Below, piece after piece: positions 1 through 9,391 of a stretch of 32,038 nt of DNA; position 1 is the stretch's first letter, and the number at the start of each line of letters is the position of its first letter. The position numbers and the translations under genes are program-made. A model generated the notes under the pieces. It did not search any database. It was given only the letters and a program-made list of their open reading frames with translations, and was not told the DNA's origin. This stretch comes from Gammaproteobacteria bacterium (GTDB taxonomy: Bacteria > Pseudomonadota > Gammaproteobacteria > Pseudomonadales > Azotimanducaceae): the NCBI GenBank assembly GCA_018665025.1, contig JABJED010000085.1:1-32038 (forward strand), written 5' to 3'.

Positions 1-1
1 G

Positions 2-739
2 AGTGTTGTTGATGATTTGTTGCCACACCTTCGAAATGACCAGATTCTTCTGGACCTCGCCAAAGGGCTTGCTCCGGGTGACCAGATGATTTCTGAAGTG
101 ATCAGCGAGAAACTTGAAGCCGCAAAATTAACCTGTCGGCTGTGCGTGATGATGGGGCCAACGATTGCGCCTGAACTCGCCCGCGGCGTCTATACGACAG
201 CGCTTGTTACCAGTGATGACGTGACACTCGCCGCTGAACTTGCAGTAATCCTGACGACGAAAACGCTAAAGCTCTCGGCGGCAACTGACTCATTGGGTTC
301 CGAATACTGGGGTGCCTTCAAGAATGTGATTGCCCTGGCGTGTGGTGTTGTGGATGGGTTAAAGAGTGACGGAAGGGGCGGTGACAACCTGAAAGCTGCA
401 CTATTTACATCCGGCTATCGTGAGGCAGTTCGGGTGTTACCTCTAATGGGTGCTGATCCGGAAACTGCGTTATCAGCGGCCGGCATTGGGGACCTGTTTG
501 TCACCGCCACATCTCCCCACGGCAGAAATCGCGGAATGGGTGAAAGATTGGGCCTGGGGCAGACGCTGAAGCAGGCAGAGAGCGAGATGGTAATGGTCAG
601 CGAGGGCGTCAGAGCGGCCAGGATGTTTAAGAACCTGTTTGCCAGTAAGGGGATTGACGCGCCGTTTGTAGGTGCGGTTTGTGCGTTGCTGGATGAGGGC
701 GCCAGCATAGAACAATTCCTGGAGCAGGCGGTTGGCTGA
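2..739 (+). CDS. gpsA: Glycerol-3-phosphate dehydrogenase [NAD(P)+], C-terminal part
   Basis: The gene enters from the left edge, so the start and the N-terminal Rossmann fold are missing. GpsA reduces dihydroxyacetone phosphate to sn-glycerol 3-phosphate for phospholipid synthesis in the cytoplasm. About 245 residues remain of a family usually near 330. The GAFKNVIALACGVVDGL stretch carries the conserved catalytic Lys region, and GDLFVTATSPHGRNRGMG matches the substrate-binding GDL..T..S..RN signature of the C-terminal domain. The residues around FTSGYREAVRVLPLMGADP differ from the commoner ITRGLAEM form, so this is a somewhat divergent GpsA. The next gene on the same strand lies about 165 bases downstream. 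Confidence 0.88.
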   Translation, partial: SVVDDLLPHLRNDQILLDLAKGLAPGDQMISEVISEKLEAAKLTCRLCVMMGPTIAPELARGVYTTALVTSDDVTLAAELAVILTTKTLKLSAATDSLGSEYWGAFKNVIALACGVVDGLKSDGRGGDNLKAALFTSGYREAVRVLPLMGADPETALSAAGIGDLFVTATSPHGRNRGMGERLGLGQTLKQAESEMVMVSEGVRAARMFKNLFASKGIDAPFVGAVCALLDEGASIEQFLEQAVG

Positions 740-904
740 CCGGGCCGGACGTAGGTAAGACGATTGTCGTTGGCCGGGGAAACTATGAACGCATCGATCG
801 AACCCTGGCGTTCTGGATGGTCACCTGGTTATTAGATTACTATTCGCATGATATCCCTGCGATAATTAGTCCTTGTTGTCACCGTTTCTTTAGAGTTCCC
901 GGTT

Positions 905-1924
905 TTGAGTGAATTGTCCCGACCAGAAAGAGTTATTTTCGCGCTGGCTGCCATTGTTCTAGTGATGGGCGGTATGAAAGCCGCGTCTGGATTGCTGGTA
1001 CCGGGCCTGCTCGCGCTGTTCATTGCGATTGTTTGTACAGAACCGATGTACTGGATGATCGAACGGGGAATCCCCAAATGGGTGGCCATACTGGTTGTGT
1101 TGTGTGGGCTTCTCGGTCTGTCTTCGCTTGTGCCGCTGGTGATCACCGGGTCGTATGTTCAGTTTACCCTCCAGTTACCTCTCTATCAGGAAAGGGCTGA
1201 CCTGCTGTTTGAGCAGTCTTCTGCCTGGATACAGGACTATGGCTATGATTCAGACAGTCTGCGAGCCATATTTGATCCGGCGGCGGCACTGGGTTACGTG
1301 CAGGTCGTGCTGGCTGCGCTCGGCGGGATCCTGTCCCGATACTTCCTGATCATGCTGCTCGTGATTTTTATCCTCGTAGATGTGCCAAGGTCACTTAACG
1401 ACGGCAACACCACTTTTGGGCAGGTGGTTCGAACAGTCCAGCGTTATTTCGCCATCAAGTTTTTTACCAGTCTGTTGACTGGCGGGATGATTGCGATCTG
1501 GTTGATGATTCTGGAAGTGCAGTACCCGCTGCTTTGGGGGTTTCTGGCATTTCTGTTGAACTTCGTGCCGAACATTGGGTCCGTACTGGCGGCGATACCC
1601 GCGGTGATACTGACACTGCTGTTTGACGGCTATATGGCGACACTGCTCTTGATGGTCGGATATGGTGTGATTAACGTGGGTATCAGCAATGGGCTGGAGC
1701 CGCGGATCATGGGTCAGCAACTGGGGCTGCGGTTTGTGTGGATTTTTGTGTCGCTGATTTTATGGGGATGGGTTTTGGGTCCGGTTGGTATGCTGCTGGC
1801 AGTTCCGTTAACGATGACCCTGCGAATTATTTTCGAGAGCCATCCTGGTACTCACTGGATAGCCGACATATTGACACCCGATCGGCTGCTGGAAGCCAAA
1901 GAAGCCCCGGAAGAAGCTATCTAA
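905..1924 (+). CDS. AI-2E family (PerM/UPF0118) transporter
   Basis: A 339-residue polytopic inner-membrane protein of the AI-2E/PerM family, whose members are mostly of unknown substrate. Hydrophobic segments lie near residues 10-50, 60-85, 135-160 and 205-310. The family signatures are visible: the YPLLWGFLAFLLNFVPNIG block, then EPRIMGQQLGLR, then an LILWGWVLGPVGMLLAVPL block near the C-terminus. The listed start is TTG, with an AGAG about 8 bases upstream. No ATG precedes it in frame back to a stop near 863, and the next ATG, at 964, would cut into the first membrane segment. It is convergent with the Rieske oxygenase gene, whose end lies 16 bases away. Confidence 0.85.
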   Translation: MSELSRPERVIFALAAIVLVMGGMKAASGLLVPGLLALFIAIVCTEPMYWMIERGIPKWVAILVVLCGLLGLSSLVPLVITGSYVQFTLQLPLYQERADLLFEQSSAWIQDYGYDSDSLRAIFDPAAALGYVQVVLAALGGILSRYFLIMLLVIFILVDVPRSLNDGNTTFGQVVRTVQRYFAIKFFTSLLTGGMIAIWLMILEVQYPLLWGFLAFLLNFVPNIGSVLAAIPAVILTLLFDGYMATLLLMVGYGVINVGISNGLEPRIMGQQLGLRFVWIFVSLILWGWVLGPVGMLLAVPLTMTLRIIFESHPGTHWIADILTPDRLLEAKEAPEEAI

Positions 1925-1940
1925 TAGGTTATCGAACAAG

Positions 1941-3278
1941 TTATGGAATAAGCCGGTTCATCCGGTTGTGAAAATGCTGGACTCTCATCTCGTCTTCGTT
2001 CAGGAAAACAGTGTCAAAACCCGACGAGCTCATACCTCTTTGAACCCCTCCGAGTAGTTCAACATCCTGATCGATTGTATCCGTCATCGACTTCTCACCG
2101 GATATAACAGCATCATAGTGAAAGACATCACGTTCTGGCCGGTCGTAGTCTTCAGGAGCAAAAGCCGATTGTCCCTGGTCGTGACGCCCCGCAGACATGA
2201 TCGCTTCGCCTGGTTTGGCAAGCGCCGGGTCTGCGAAAAAAACCAGACTGATTTTGTCAAATTCGCACCTTGAAGGATCCGTTGGATGCGGTCGTGGCCT
2301 GAGAACCCAGCAGTGTTCGGGCGTAAAAGAAAGAACAACATTCGGGAAAATATTATACTGCCAGACGTCCGAGAGCTGGTCGTCGGACAGTCCCGAGTAG
2401 TCCATTCCACGCTCCAATCCAACCTGGCGTTTCTGTTTTTGGACTGCGTTGCGTACATCCATAACGCGTCCCTTGAAGTCGGCAGGGTCCAGGCCGATGG
2501 ATTGAAGCTGCACTGTCTGGATGGCCGTTGGCATTTCCGGAACAGGGAATCTGGGGTTCACGGTTGCACCAGGTACTTCTACGCCAGTATGTCCAAACTC
2601 GAATAGCCTGACGGTATCGTTGCAGCAGTCGACCATGCTTTTGTGTTGTGGATGAAGAAAGTCAACGTGGTACAACTCACTAAAGTTATCAATCACCGCT
2701 TTCCAATTGCAATCCAGGTCCACTGTCTGGTCCTGGACCAGGGTCATCTTGTCGAACCGATAGGGTGACAGGATGTCGTCGAGGGGGCCAAGAAACTCCT
2801 TGAAAGGCATGGGTTGATCGGCAAGGCATACAAAGACGAATCCGTTCCAGCATTCTGTGTGCACTTTTTTCAGGCCACGTTCTTTACCAGGTGCACCATC
2901 AGTGAAGCGTTCCTTGTAAGGGACGATCGACAGATTGCCATCAATGTCATAAGTCCATGCGTGATAGGCGCAGCGAAAGTTAACAGCATGGCCGCGTTCC
3001 TCGGTGACCAGTCTGTTGCCGCGATGCTGGCAAACATTGTAGAACCCCTGGACTTTTTTCTCTGAGGTTTGGGTCACCAAAATTTGCTCACGACCCAGGT
3101 CAAATATGAAATAGTCCCCAGGGTTTTCAACATCACTCTGTAATCCAGCCAGCAGCCATTGAGTTTTCCACACAGAATCCCATTCCTGCTCCATGTATTG
3201 CTTGCTGACGAATCGCTCCTTTGAGAAATTTTCAATGCGAGCAGGTTCTTCTGTGTGGTTAACGATATTGATGGTCAC
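1941..3278 (-). CDS. Rieske non-haem iron oxygenase, alpha (catalytic) subunit
   Basis: A 445-residue aromatic-ring-hydroxylating dioxygenase-type alpha subunit. The N-terminal Rieske [2Fe-2S] motif is complete: C83-x-H85, 17 residues, C103-x2-H106. The catalytic domain has DNFSELYHVDFLH with H204 and H209 as iron ligands, E201 in the bridging position, and a probable third carboxylate in IDQDVELLGG near the C-terminus. Family members hydroxylate or demethylate aromatics, sterols or quaternary amines using electrons from a reductase or ferredoxin. No reductase, ferredoxin or beta subunit is nearby, so this is probably an alpha-only enzyme using a distant partner. The start is GTG; an ATG at codon 29 would truncate the N-terminal strand. 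It is divergent from the FecR-like gene. Substrate is unknown. Confidence 0.9.
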   Translation of the reverse strand: MTINIVNHTEEPARIENFSKERFVSKQYMEQEWDSVWKTQWLLAGLQSDVENPGDYFIFDLGREQILVTQTSEKKVQGFYNVCQHRGNRLVTEERGHAVNFRCAYHAWTYDIDGNLSIVPYKERFTDGAPGKERGLKKVHTECWNGFVFVCLADQPMPFKEFLGPLDDILSPYRFDKMTLVQDQTVDLDCNWKAVIDNFSELYHVDFLHPQHKSMVDCCNDTVRLFEFGHTGVEVPGATVNPRFPVPEMPTAIQTVQLQSIGLDPADFKGRVMDVRNAVQKQKRQVGLERGMDYSGLSDDQLSDVWQYNIFPNVVLSFTPEHCWVLRPRPHPTDPSRCEFDKISLVFFADPALAKPGEAIMSAGRHDQGQSAFAPEDYDRPERDVFHYDAVISGEKSMTDTIDQDVELLGGVQRGMSSSGFDTVFLNEDEMRVQHFHNRMNRLIP

Positions 3279-3395
3279 GTGATATCCGGGAAAGTAGAAC
3301 GTGTTGATGAGATTAATCCATGTAGCCCCTCGCTGTCACGATTGTTGTTTCCCTCCTTCTATTGATATGGTGGTTTTTAAGTTGGAGAGACAAGT

Positions 3396-4040
3396 ATGAA
3401 AATAATGATGAAGCCTGTCCTGCTGATCCTTGTCATGTTGTTGTCTACTGCTTGTAGCTGGGGCACGGATTCTGAATCAGCGATCGGTCGTGTGAACGAC
3501 GTAAAGGGTAATCCCCGGGTATTTCGGGGTCACCGTTATCTGGAGCTTGGTCCAGGCTCCAACATTGAAATACACGATAGTGTTATCACGGGTTTGTCTG
3601 ACAAGGTGGAGGTTAAGCTGCGCGGTGGAACGATCGTGCGCATCGGGCGAGGTTCTGAGCTGACTATTCAGGAATATTCTGGTCGAGCGAGACCGGGAAG
3701 GCTGAGGCTGACATCCAGTGGCGGTCAGTACAGGATTACGACCGGTAAATCGTTCAGGCGCGCCGGATCAAGTATGGAGATCGACACAGCTTACGCGACT
3801 ACCCTGTCAGGTAACGCGGATTTGCTGGTCGAGCATGCTGTTGATGCGGGCGGGCTGACCGTGGTGCAGTTAGGCTCAGGTCCTATCAAGGTTAAAAACC
3901 AGTTTGGTGAGACAGAGCTTCTGCAACGGGGCGAAATGAGCACCATTAGTTTTGGGTTGTTGCCGTCACAACCCGCTCGAATAGGAGAGAGTGAGCTGAA
4001 TGCTGCTGTTGAATCGACGTCACTGCTAATTCGCCGATGA
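3396..4040 (+). CDS. FecR-like domain lipoprotein
   Basis: A 214-residue predicted lipoprotein. The signal peptide has a basic start, a hydrophobic core and the lipobox LSTAC with C20 as the lipidated residue. The mature part begins with a FecR-type beta domain (about residues 28-105), recognisable from VNDVKGNPRVFRG, a LGPGSNIEIHD turn and VKLRGGTIVRIG. The rest looks like beta repeats of the same fold. FecR-like proteins are periplasmic; classical ones signal to an ECF sigma factor through an inner-membrane helix, but this one has a lipid anchor and no sigma factor or TonB receptor beside it. A structural or ligand-binding role is therefore more likely than signalling. The ATG has a good GGAG 9 bases upstream. 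Confidence 0.7.
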   Translation: MKIMMKPVLLILVMLLSTACSWGTDSESAIGRVNDVKGNPRVFRGHRYLELGPGSNIEIHDSVITGLSDKVEVKLRGGTIVRIGRGSELTIQEYSGRARPGRLRLTSSGGQYRITTGKSFRRAGSSMEIDTAYATTLSGNADLLVEHAVDAGGLTVVQLGSGPIKVKNQFGETELLQRGEMSTISFGLLPSQPARIGESELNAAVESTSLLIRR

Positions 4041-4074
4041 GCAAGGACCTGGCAGTTTTTTTCGAATCGTAGTA

Positions 4075-5559
4075 CTACTCGATTCCCAGAAGGTAAGCTG
4101 ACAGCGCGAGCTGATCCTCTTCATTCAGATGTACAGGCGGCATGGGTGACGTTGGGGCCTTATAAAATGCCGATAGTGAATCCAATGTGTGCCTTTTGTT
4201 GATCGCTTTGAGGGGCCGTAACCCGAATGGAGCATCACCAGTTGTCACCACATGACAGGCGAGGCATCCCCGAGTCCTGAACAGTTGTTCACCGTAGGCT
4301 TGAAGTTTCAGGAGTGTCGCCTTATCAAAGCCTTCGAGACCGGTTTCTTGAATCACGGGCGCAGAGGTGGAGGCTATCTCCTCCTGTTCAATACCGTAGC
4401 AGACGCGATAAATTGCCATCCCGTAATCGTCCGAAATGTAGGCGCAGTCGTCGGGGCCGCCGGTGACATCCGCCGGTCTGCCAATGATATTCCCATCTTT
4501 CTCGAAACCGGCCAGGAAATCTTTTTCTTCGAAGCTGCCATCAGAGTTGCGATGCAGTGATACCACCTTATACCCGTCGTGGCTGGACCTGTTCCAGCTG
4601 CCGTGAAGTGCAGCGAGTGCACTTTGGCGATACTCGTCGGGAAAGGCAGCCAGGTCGATAAATCGTATTCCAAGTGGTGCGTTGTGAGGCCTGAACCCGT
4701 GGGCGGGTGAGGTGGCTTCAATCAATTTGGATTCGTCACCGAAATCCGGATCAAGATCACCGAATCCGTTAACATTTGGCCAGCCGTAGAACTTGCCCAG
4801 TTCAATCTTATTAAGCTCGCAGGGGGGATAGTCGTCACCGAGAAGGTCCCTGCCATTGTCTGTGGCGTATATCTGGTTGTCGAAAGGTGCCCAATCGAAT
4901 CCAACCGAGTTCCGAAGTCCCGTGGCAAACCTCACTTCACCGGATCCATCAGGATTGTAGCGGGTGATGGAGGCGCGCTGGTCGTCGATTTCGTCACAGA
5001 CATTGCAGGTAGAGCCGGAAGATAGGTACAGGAGACCGTCAGGGCCAAACCGGATGGTCTTGGTCCAGTGATTACCCTCGTCTCCTAGTCCTGTAATGAT
5101 CCGCTCGTACTCGCCGATAGTTTCACCGGATTCATGGTCAAATTTGATGCGACCGACTGCATTGGATTCGCTGATGTACAGATAGTCCTCAAAAAAGTCG
5201 ATGCTCGTGGGCCGGTAGAGATTGTCCAGCAGGACGCGCTGTCCGTCTGCCTTGCCGTCCACATTTGAATCTCTCGCCAGTATCGAGACTTTTGACTCCC
5301 GGGGTTGGGCTACAAGCAGATCGCCTGATCTGGTGAACATGATGACCCGTGCATTGACGACATTGGGTGCATAGAGCCCTACTGAGAATCCGTCGGGCAC
5401 CTGTAGACGTGAATGTACAATTTCTTGCGAGGGTGTATCCCCACCATCACCCAGTAACGAATGTACTATGATGCCGGGAGTGACACCGACGGATTTGATG
5501 AGCGCGAAAAACCCGATGGCGATGACTATTAGCAAGCCTGCAACAATTTTCCACCACAC
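4075..5559 (-). CDS. Membrane-anchored beta-propeller dehydrogenase with C-terminal cytochrome c domain
   Basis: A 494-residue protein with one N-terminal membrane helix (about residues 3-24), then a soluble-glucose/sorbosone-dehydrogenase-type beta-propeller (about 45-385), then a small class I cytochrome c domain. Propeller hallmarks include the repeated FGPDGLLYLSSGS and GLRNSVGFDW-type strands and LYATDNGRD-like turns. The haem motif is C432-L-A-C435-H436, with M473 in SPMPP as the likely axial ligand. It would sit in the periplasm, oxidise an alcohol or sugar with PQQ and pass electrons to its own haem. PQQ binding is family knowledge, not directly visible. The start is GTG, abutting AAAG. 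It follows hpt on the same strand after about 100 bases. Confidence 0.82.
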   Translation of the reverse strand: MWWKIVAGLLIVIAIGFFALIKSVGVTPGIIVHSLLGDGGDTPSQEIVHSRLQVPDGFSVGLYAPNVVNARVIMFTRSGDLLVAQPRESKVSILARDSNVDGKADGQRVLLDNLYRPTSIDFFEDYLYISESNAVGRIKFDHESGETIGEYERIITGLGDEGNHWTKTIRFGPDGLLYLSSGSTCNVCDEIDDQRASITRYNPDGSGEVRFATGLRNSVGFDWAPFDNQIYATDNGRDLLGDDYPPCELNKIELGKFYGWPNVNGFGDLDPDFGDESKLIEATSPAHGFRPHNAPLGIRFIDLAAFPDEYRQSALAALHGSWNRSSHDGYKVVSLHRNSDGSFEEKDFLAGFEKDGNIIGRPADVTGGPDDCAYISDDYGMAIYRVCYGIEQEEIASTSAPVIQETGLEGFDKATLLKLQAYGEQLFRTRGCLACHVVTTGDAPFGLRPLKAINKRHTLDSLSAFYKAPTSPMPPVHLNEEDQLALSAYLLGIE

Positions 5560-5617
5560 CTTTAATACCGCATTTTGTTTCGAGGACGGGCATGGTAGTC
5601 GCTAACGCTGTCTAGGA

Positions 5618-5650
5618 AAAGATAAGATTTTCACTATTAGTCTTGTCTTT
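5618..5650 (-). terminator. Possible rho-independent terminator of hpt
   Basis: Ten-base inverted repeat AAAGATAAGA (5618-5627) and TCTTGTCTTT (5641-5650) with one mismatch and a 13-base loop. Read on the minus strand, just after the hpt stop, it is followed by TTTTCC. The stem is AT-rich, so a true terminator is uncertain. Confidence 0.35.
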
Positions 5651-5662
5651 AAAGCAACAATG

Positions 5663-6208
5663 CTATTCCAACTGCCTCACTTTGCCTATGTACGGCAGGT
5701 TCCTGTTTCGCTGGGCATAATCAATGCCATACCCGACGACAAATTCATCTGGAATCTCGAAACCGACCCAGCGTGCTTTTATCTCAACCTCCCTTCTCGA
5801 TGGTTTATCCAGCAGCGTTGCTATTTCCAGCCGTTTTGGTCCCCGTGATTGAAGTAATGTCATGACGTGGGCCATCGTGTGGCCTGTATCGATAATATCT
5901 TCAACGACCAACACGTCTCTACCTTCAATTTCGCCGCGAAGGTCTTTCATGATCCTGACCTCGCGTGACGATTTCATTGAATCTCCGTAAGATGAAACCT
6001 CAAGGAAGTCTACCTCCGCTGGCATATTGAGTTCTCGCACAAGGTCGGCAATAAACACAAAAGAACCGCGTAGCAGGCCAACCACCACAAGCTTGTCTGT
6101 TCCAGCATAAAAAGCAGTAATTTCTTTTGCGAGAGATTCTACTTTTGCAGCAATTGACTTTGCCGAAATCATGACATCGATTTCGTAGGAAGAATGATCT
6201 ATTGGCAC
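5663..6208 (-). CDS. hpt: Hypoxanthine phosphoribosyltransferase
   Basis: Purine salvage enzyme that converts hypoxanthine (and usually guanine) plus PRPP to the nucleotide in the cytoplasm. The PRPP loop [14 protein letters not shown] and the flanking [21 protein letters not shown] and [15 protein letters not shown] blocks match E. coli-type Hpt closely over the whole length. The reading frame is open to 6289, but I chose the GTG at 6208: it gives 181 residues, close to the usual 178, and has GGAG at 6217-6220, 8 bases upstream. The 27 extra upstream residues are not family-like. It is divergent from the MFS gene at 6325. Confidence 0.95.
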   Translation of the reverse strand: MPIDHSSYEIDVMISAKSIAAKVESLAKEITAFYAGTDKLVVVGLLRGSFVFIADLVRELNMPAEVDFLEVSSYGDSMKSSREVRIMKDLRGEIEGRDVLVVEDIIDTGHTMAHVMTLLQSRGPKRLEIATLLDKPSRREVEIKARWVGFEIPDEFVVGYGIDYAQRNRNLPYIGKVRQLE

Positions 6209-6216
6209 CTGAGAAA

Positions 6217-6220
6217 CTCC
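6217..6220 (-). promoter_or_regulatory. Ribosome binding site fixing the hpt GTG start
   Basis: GGAG on the minus strand, 8 bases before the GTG at 6208. It decides for the internal GTG over the longer open frame. Confidence 0.6.
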
Positions 6221-6324
6221 GGGAAAAGCGAATAGGGAAAAATGGAGTGTGCCGTAATAGACCCGCCAGGGGAACAGTGCTTTGTTCAACTGGCAAGTAG
6301 TATGCTTCGCGATCAGGAGAGGTT

Positions 6325-7911
6325 ATGTCAGACAGTACAGAGAACAAAAACAACAAGCCCGGTAGCTGGTATTCGCACTACGTCCTGTTTGTGCTGGTGA
6401 TCGTCTACATTTTCAATTTCATTGATCGGAATATTCTCTCCATCCTGTCCCAGGATATCCAGGCAGACCTCGGCGTGACGGACGCGCAAATGGGGTTTCT
6501 GTATGGAACAGTATTTGCTGTTTTCTATGCGGTGTTCGGAATACCTCTTGCCCGGTTCGCGGATGTTTGGGTGCGGCGGAGCCTGATCTCAGCGGGTTTG
6601 TTGGTCTGGAGCGTTATGACAGCAATGTCGGGGTTTGCGAGATCGTTTCCGATGTTGGCTGTGTTCAGGATTGGCGTTGGCATTGGTGAAGCAAGCGCGT
6701 CCCCCGCCGCGTATTCAATGTTGTCCGATTACTACCATCCCCGTCTTAGGGCGACCGTGCTTGCAATCTATTCATCCGGCGTTTACATCGGCGGTGGGAT
6801 AGGGCTTTTTCTGGGAGGCTTTATTATGGAAACCTGGAATGGCGCCTATCCTGATCCTGGCACCTCGCCGCTTAATTTGAAAGGTTGGCAGGCGGCCTTT
6901 CTTGCGGTGGGCATCCCGGGTGTTCTGATGGCGATTTGGGTGCGTACGTTAAAAGAGCCGATACGAGGAATCAGTGAGGGGCTGGTAACGAAAGAACACC
7001 CGGCACCTTTCTCGGTCCTTAAAGAAGAGTTTGCTTCAATGTTGCCGTTTTTTAATCTGATGGGGTTGAAACGCGATGGTGCTTCCCTACCCCTCAATTT
7101 TGCGGCGGCCGCTGTCATTATTGTAATTGCGATTTTCCTGTCCTGGCTAACGGACAATCCTTCCCAGTGGATCGCGCTGGGTATCGGGGTTTACGTCACC
7201 TTTTCCTGGGCTCAATCCATTCAAGCGCGGGATACGGCTACTTTTCACATGATTTTCAAGTCGAAGGCAATGGTTTACACGATGATGGCCTTTCCCTCGA
7301 TTGCCTTTGTGACCTATGGCGTAGGTTATTGGACGGCACCTCTATTGCTGCGTTTGCATGACACCTCTCCGGGCGAGGTTGGTATGTACATAGGGCTCGG
7401 TAGTGCGGCCGGTGGCTTGATTGGGGTGACGATGGGTGGTGTGACTGCCGATTGGGCGAAAAGAAAGCATCCCGCGGGTCGACTGATTATTGGCTTTATT
7501 GCCATTTTTGGTACTGCTCCACTGGTCCTCTGGATGATCTATACGGAAAGCTTGATGACCGCGTTCATACTGAACTTTGCGCACCATATTTTTAGTGCTT
7601 CCTGGCCTGGAATACCACCCTCGACAGCTGCAGACCTGGTGGTGCCGCGTATGCGTGCCGTCGCCGGCGCTTTCTTTTTACTGGTCAACACGATGATCGG
7701 GCTCGCCATGGGCCCCTATTTCATGGGTCAGTTATCTGACGTTTACAGGGCGGGTGGCATGGACAGGGGGGAATCCCTGCAAACCGCGATAGCCACTGGC
7801 TTATTGATTTTTGTAGCGACTTTTTTCCTCTTGATCCTGGCCTGGCGGCACCTGCCAAAGGATGAAAGTACCCGTCTTGCGCGAGCGAGGGAGCAGGGGG
7901 AGGAGGTCTAA
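6325..7911 (+). CDS. MFS transporter, Spinster-like
   Basis: A 528-residue, roughly 12-helix major facilitator. The first helix contains YIFNFIDRNILS (residues 28-39), as in Spinster-like and related organic-anion permeases, and the MFS motif A is present in the degenerate form ARFADVWVRR (76-85) between helices 2 and 3. The central cytoplasmic region (about 195-255) is longer than in a minimal MFS, accounting for the length. A second A-like motif, GGVTADWAKRK, follows in the C-terminal half. ATG with GGAGAGG just upstream. It precedes an acyl-CoA dehydrogenase gene by about 100 bases on the same strand, so the pair may be co-expressed for uptake and oxidation of a carboxylate; the substrate is not readable. 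Confidence 0.85.
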   Translation: MSDSTENKNNKPGSWYSHYVLFVLVIVYIFNFIDRNILSILSQDIQADLGVTDAQMGFLYGTVFAVFYAVFGIPLARFADVWVRRSLISAGLLVWSVMTAMSGFARSFPMLAVFRIGVGIGEASASPAAYSMLSDYYHPRLRATVLAIYSSGVYIGGGIGLFLGGFIMETWNGAYPDPGTSPLNLKGWQAAFLAVGIPGVLMAIWVRTLKEPIRGISEGLVTKEHPAPFSVLKEEFASMLPFFNLMGLKRDGASLPLNFAAAAVIIVIAIFLSWLTDNPSQWIALGIGVYVTFSWAQSIQARDTATFHMIFKSKAMVYTMMAFPSIAFVTYGVGYWTAPLLLRLHDTSPGEVGMYIGLGSAAGGLIGVTMGGVTADWAKRKHPAGRLIIGFIAIFGTAPLVLWMIYTESLMTAFILNFAHHIFSASWPGIPPSTAADLVVPRMRAVAGAFFLLVNTMIGLAMGPYFMGQLSDVYRAGGMDRGESLQTAIATGLLIFVATFFLLILAWRHLPKDESTRLARAREQGEEV

Positions 7912-8000
7912 AGCGGTTACTTTCGCACGTTCACTTTCCCCCGTTCTTTGAGGGTGATAGTCTCGATAACCTGAAATCTTGATTCAACTAATGAGTACCT

Positions 8001-8007
8001 AAAGGAG
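8001..8007 (+). promoter_or_regulatory. Strong ribosome binding site of the first acyl-CoA dehydrogenase
   Basis: AAAGGAG six bases before the ATG at 8014, one of the best Shine-Dalgarno matches in the window. Confidence 0.65.
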
Positions 8008-8013
8008 ATTACG

Positions 8014-9261
8014 ATGCCTGATTTAGAAGCCGACCTATTCAACCTTGCCATGTCTGAACAGGCGCAACCGCTAATGGACGCGGTGAAGAAACATATTGCG
8101 GATAATGTTGAGCCGATCACTGAAGAATTTGTTGCGCTGGATAAAGAGAAAGAGGACAGGTGGAGCTGGCATCCAAGGCAGCTCGAGTTGCTGGAAGGAG
8201 CGAAAAACAAGGCAAAGGAATCCGGGTTATGGAATTTTTTCCTGCCTGATTCCGAGATCGGGGACGGACTGACTAACCTGGACTATGCGTATATTGCAAC
8301 AGAGCTTGGTAAGTACGCCCTGGCATCCGAAACGCTAAACTGCAGTGCGCCCGATACAGGGAATATGGAAGTGCTTGAGCGAGTAGGGACCGAAGCGCAA
8401 AAGGAGCAGTGGTTGAAACCACTCCTAAATGGGGATATTCGTTCAGCCTACGCGATGACTGAACCTGGGATACCCTCTTCTGACGCAAAAAATATTTCAA
8501 CCAGCGCCGTGCTCGAAGGTGACGAGTGGGTGATTAATGGTGAAAAATTCTATATCTCGGGTGCAGGTGACCCCCGGTGCAAGATTATGATTACGATGGT
8601 TAAGACGGACCCGGATGCGCCTCCCTCCAGGCAGCAGTCACAGATTCTGGTTCCAATAGATACACCGGGAGTTGAGATTCTTGGCGCAATGCATGTGTTC
8701 GGTCACGACCATGCACCCCGCGGCCATATGCACATGAAATTTAATAATGTCCGAGTGCCAAAAGATAATATTCTGTTAGGCGAGGGCAGGGGCTTTGAAA
8801 TATCTCAGGTCCGTCTTGGTCCTGGAAGAATCCATCACTGTATGAGATCAATCGGTAAAGCTGAGAAGGCGTTGGAGTTGATGGTGAAGCGTTCTGCTAC
8901 CCGCGAGGCGTTTGGAAAGCCGATCGCCAAGCTGGGCAAGAACCTTGAAGTGATTGCGCGGGCCCGCATCGAAATTAACGGCATGAAGCTGTCGGTTCTG
9001 CAGGCCGCGAAGGCGATGGATGTGCTTGGCAACAAGGAAGCCAGAGTTTATGTCAGCGCGGTTAAAGCGATGGTGCCAGAGAAGGTTTGCCTGATTATTG
9101 ACCAGGCGATTCAGATGCACGGTGCTGCTGGTATATCCCAATGGACGCCTCTGGCGGCGATGTATACAGACATGCGCCATCTCAGGTTTGCAGATGGTCC
9201 GGATGAGGTGCATCACATGGTTGTGGGCCGAGCAGAAGTTCAAAAGTACGACTTGTGGTAA
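8014..9261 (+). CDS. Acyl-CoA dehydrogenase (ACAD10/11-like)
   Basis: A 415-residue flavoprotein that would introduce an alpha-beta double bond into an acyl-CoA. The N-terminal helical domain, the FAD-facing YAMTEPGIPSSDA strand and the C-terminal helical bundle with REAFGKPIAKLGKN and IQMHGAAGISQWTP are all present and full length. The C-terminal LRFADGPDEVHH places D394 where medium-chain enzymes have the catalytic Glu, the arrangement I associate with the ACAD10/11 branch. Some members of that branch act on short or hydroxylated acyl-CoAs, so the substrate is open. Its start is fixed by AAAGGAG. It follows an MFS gene and is convergent with the DoxX-like gene. Confidence 0.92.
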   Translation: MPDLEADLFNLAMSEQAQPLMDAVKKHIADNVEPITEEFVALDKEKEDRWSWHPRQLELLEGAKNKAKESGLWNFFLPDSEIGDGLTNLDYAYIATELGKYALASETLNCSAPDTGNMEVLERVGTEAQKEQWLKPLLNGDIRSAYAMTEPGIPSSDAKNISTSAVLEGDEWVINGEKFYISGAGDPRCKIMITMVKTDPDAPPSRQQSQILVPIDTPGVEILGAMHVFGHDHAPRGHMHMKFNNVRVPKDNILLGEGRGFEISQVRLGPGRIHHCMRSIGKAEKALELMVKRSATREAFGKPIAKLGKNLEVIARARIEINGMKLSVLQAAKAMDVLGNKEARVYVSAVKAMVPEKVCLIIDQAIQMHGAAGISQWTPLAAMYTDMRHLRFADGPDEVHHMVVGRAEVQKYDLW

Positions 9262-9334
9262 ACGGTTAGCTTGACCCAAAGAAGGCCAGAAATAATCAGG
9301 TACGAAAAGTTTTATGGCCTACGGCAGAGTATGT

Positions 9335-9354
9335 CGGCGCATTATAGTGCGCCG
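9335..9354. terminator. Hairpin between convergent genes
   Basis: Perfect seven-base stem CGGCGCA/TGCGCCG with a six-base loop, lying between the ends of the acyl-CoA dehydrogenase (+) and DoxX-like (-) genes. There is no T-tract on either side, so it is a GC-rich hairpin that could slow or end transcription both ways, not a textbook terminator. Confidence 0.35.
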
Positions 9355-9391
9355 GCTATTGTTGGTGATGAGCCTATTTTTTAGCAAACTC

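Noticed and set aside
415-708. Minus-strand ORF of 97 codons
   Set aside because: Antisense to gpsA, whose family motifs are clear.
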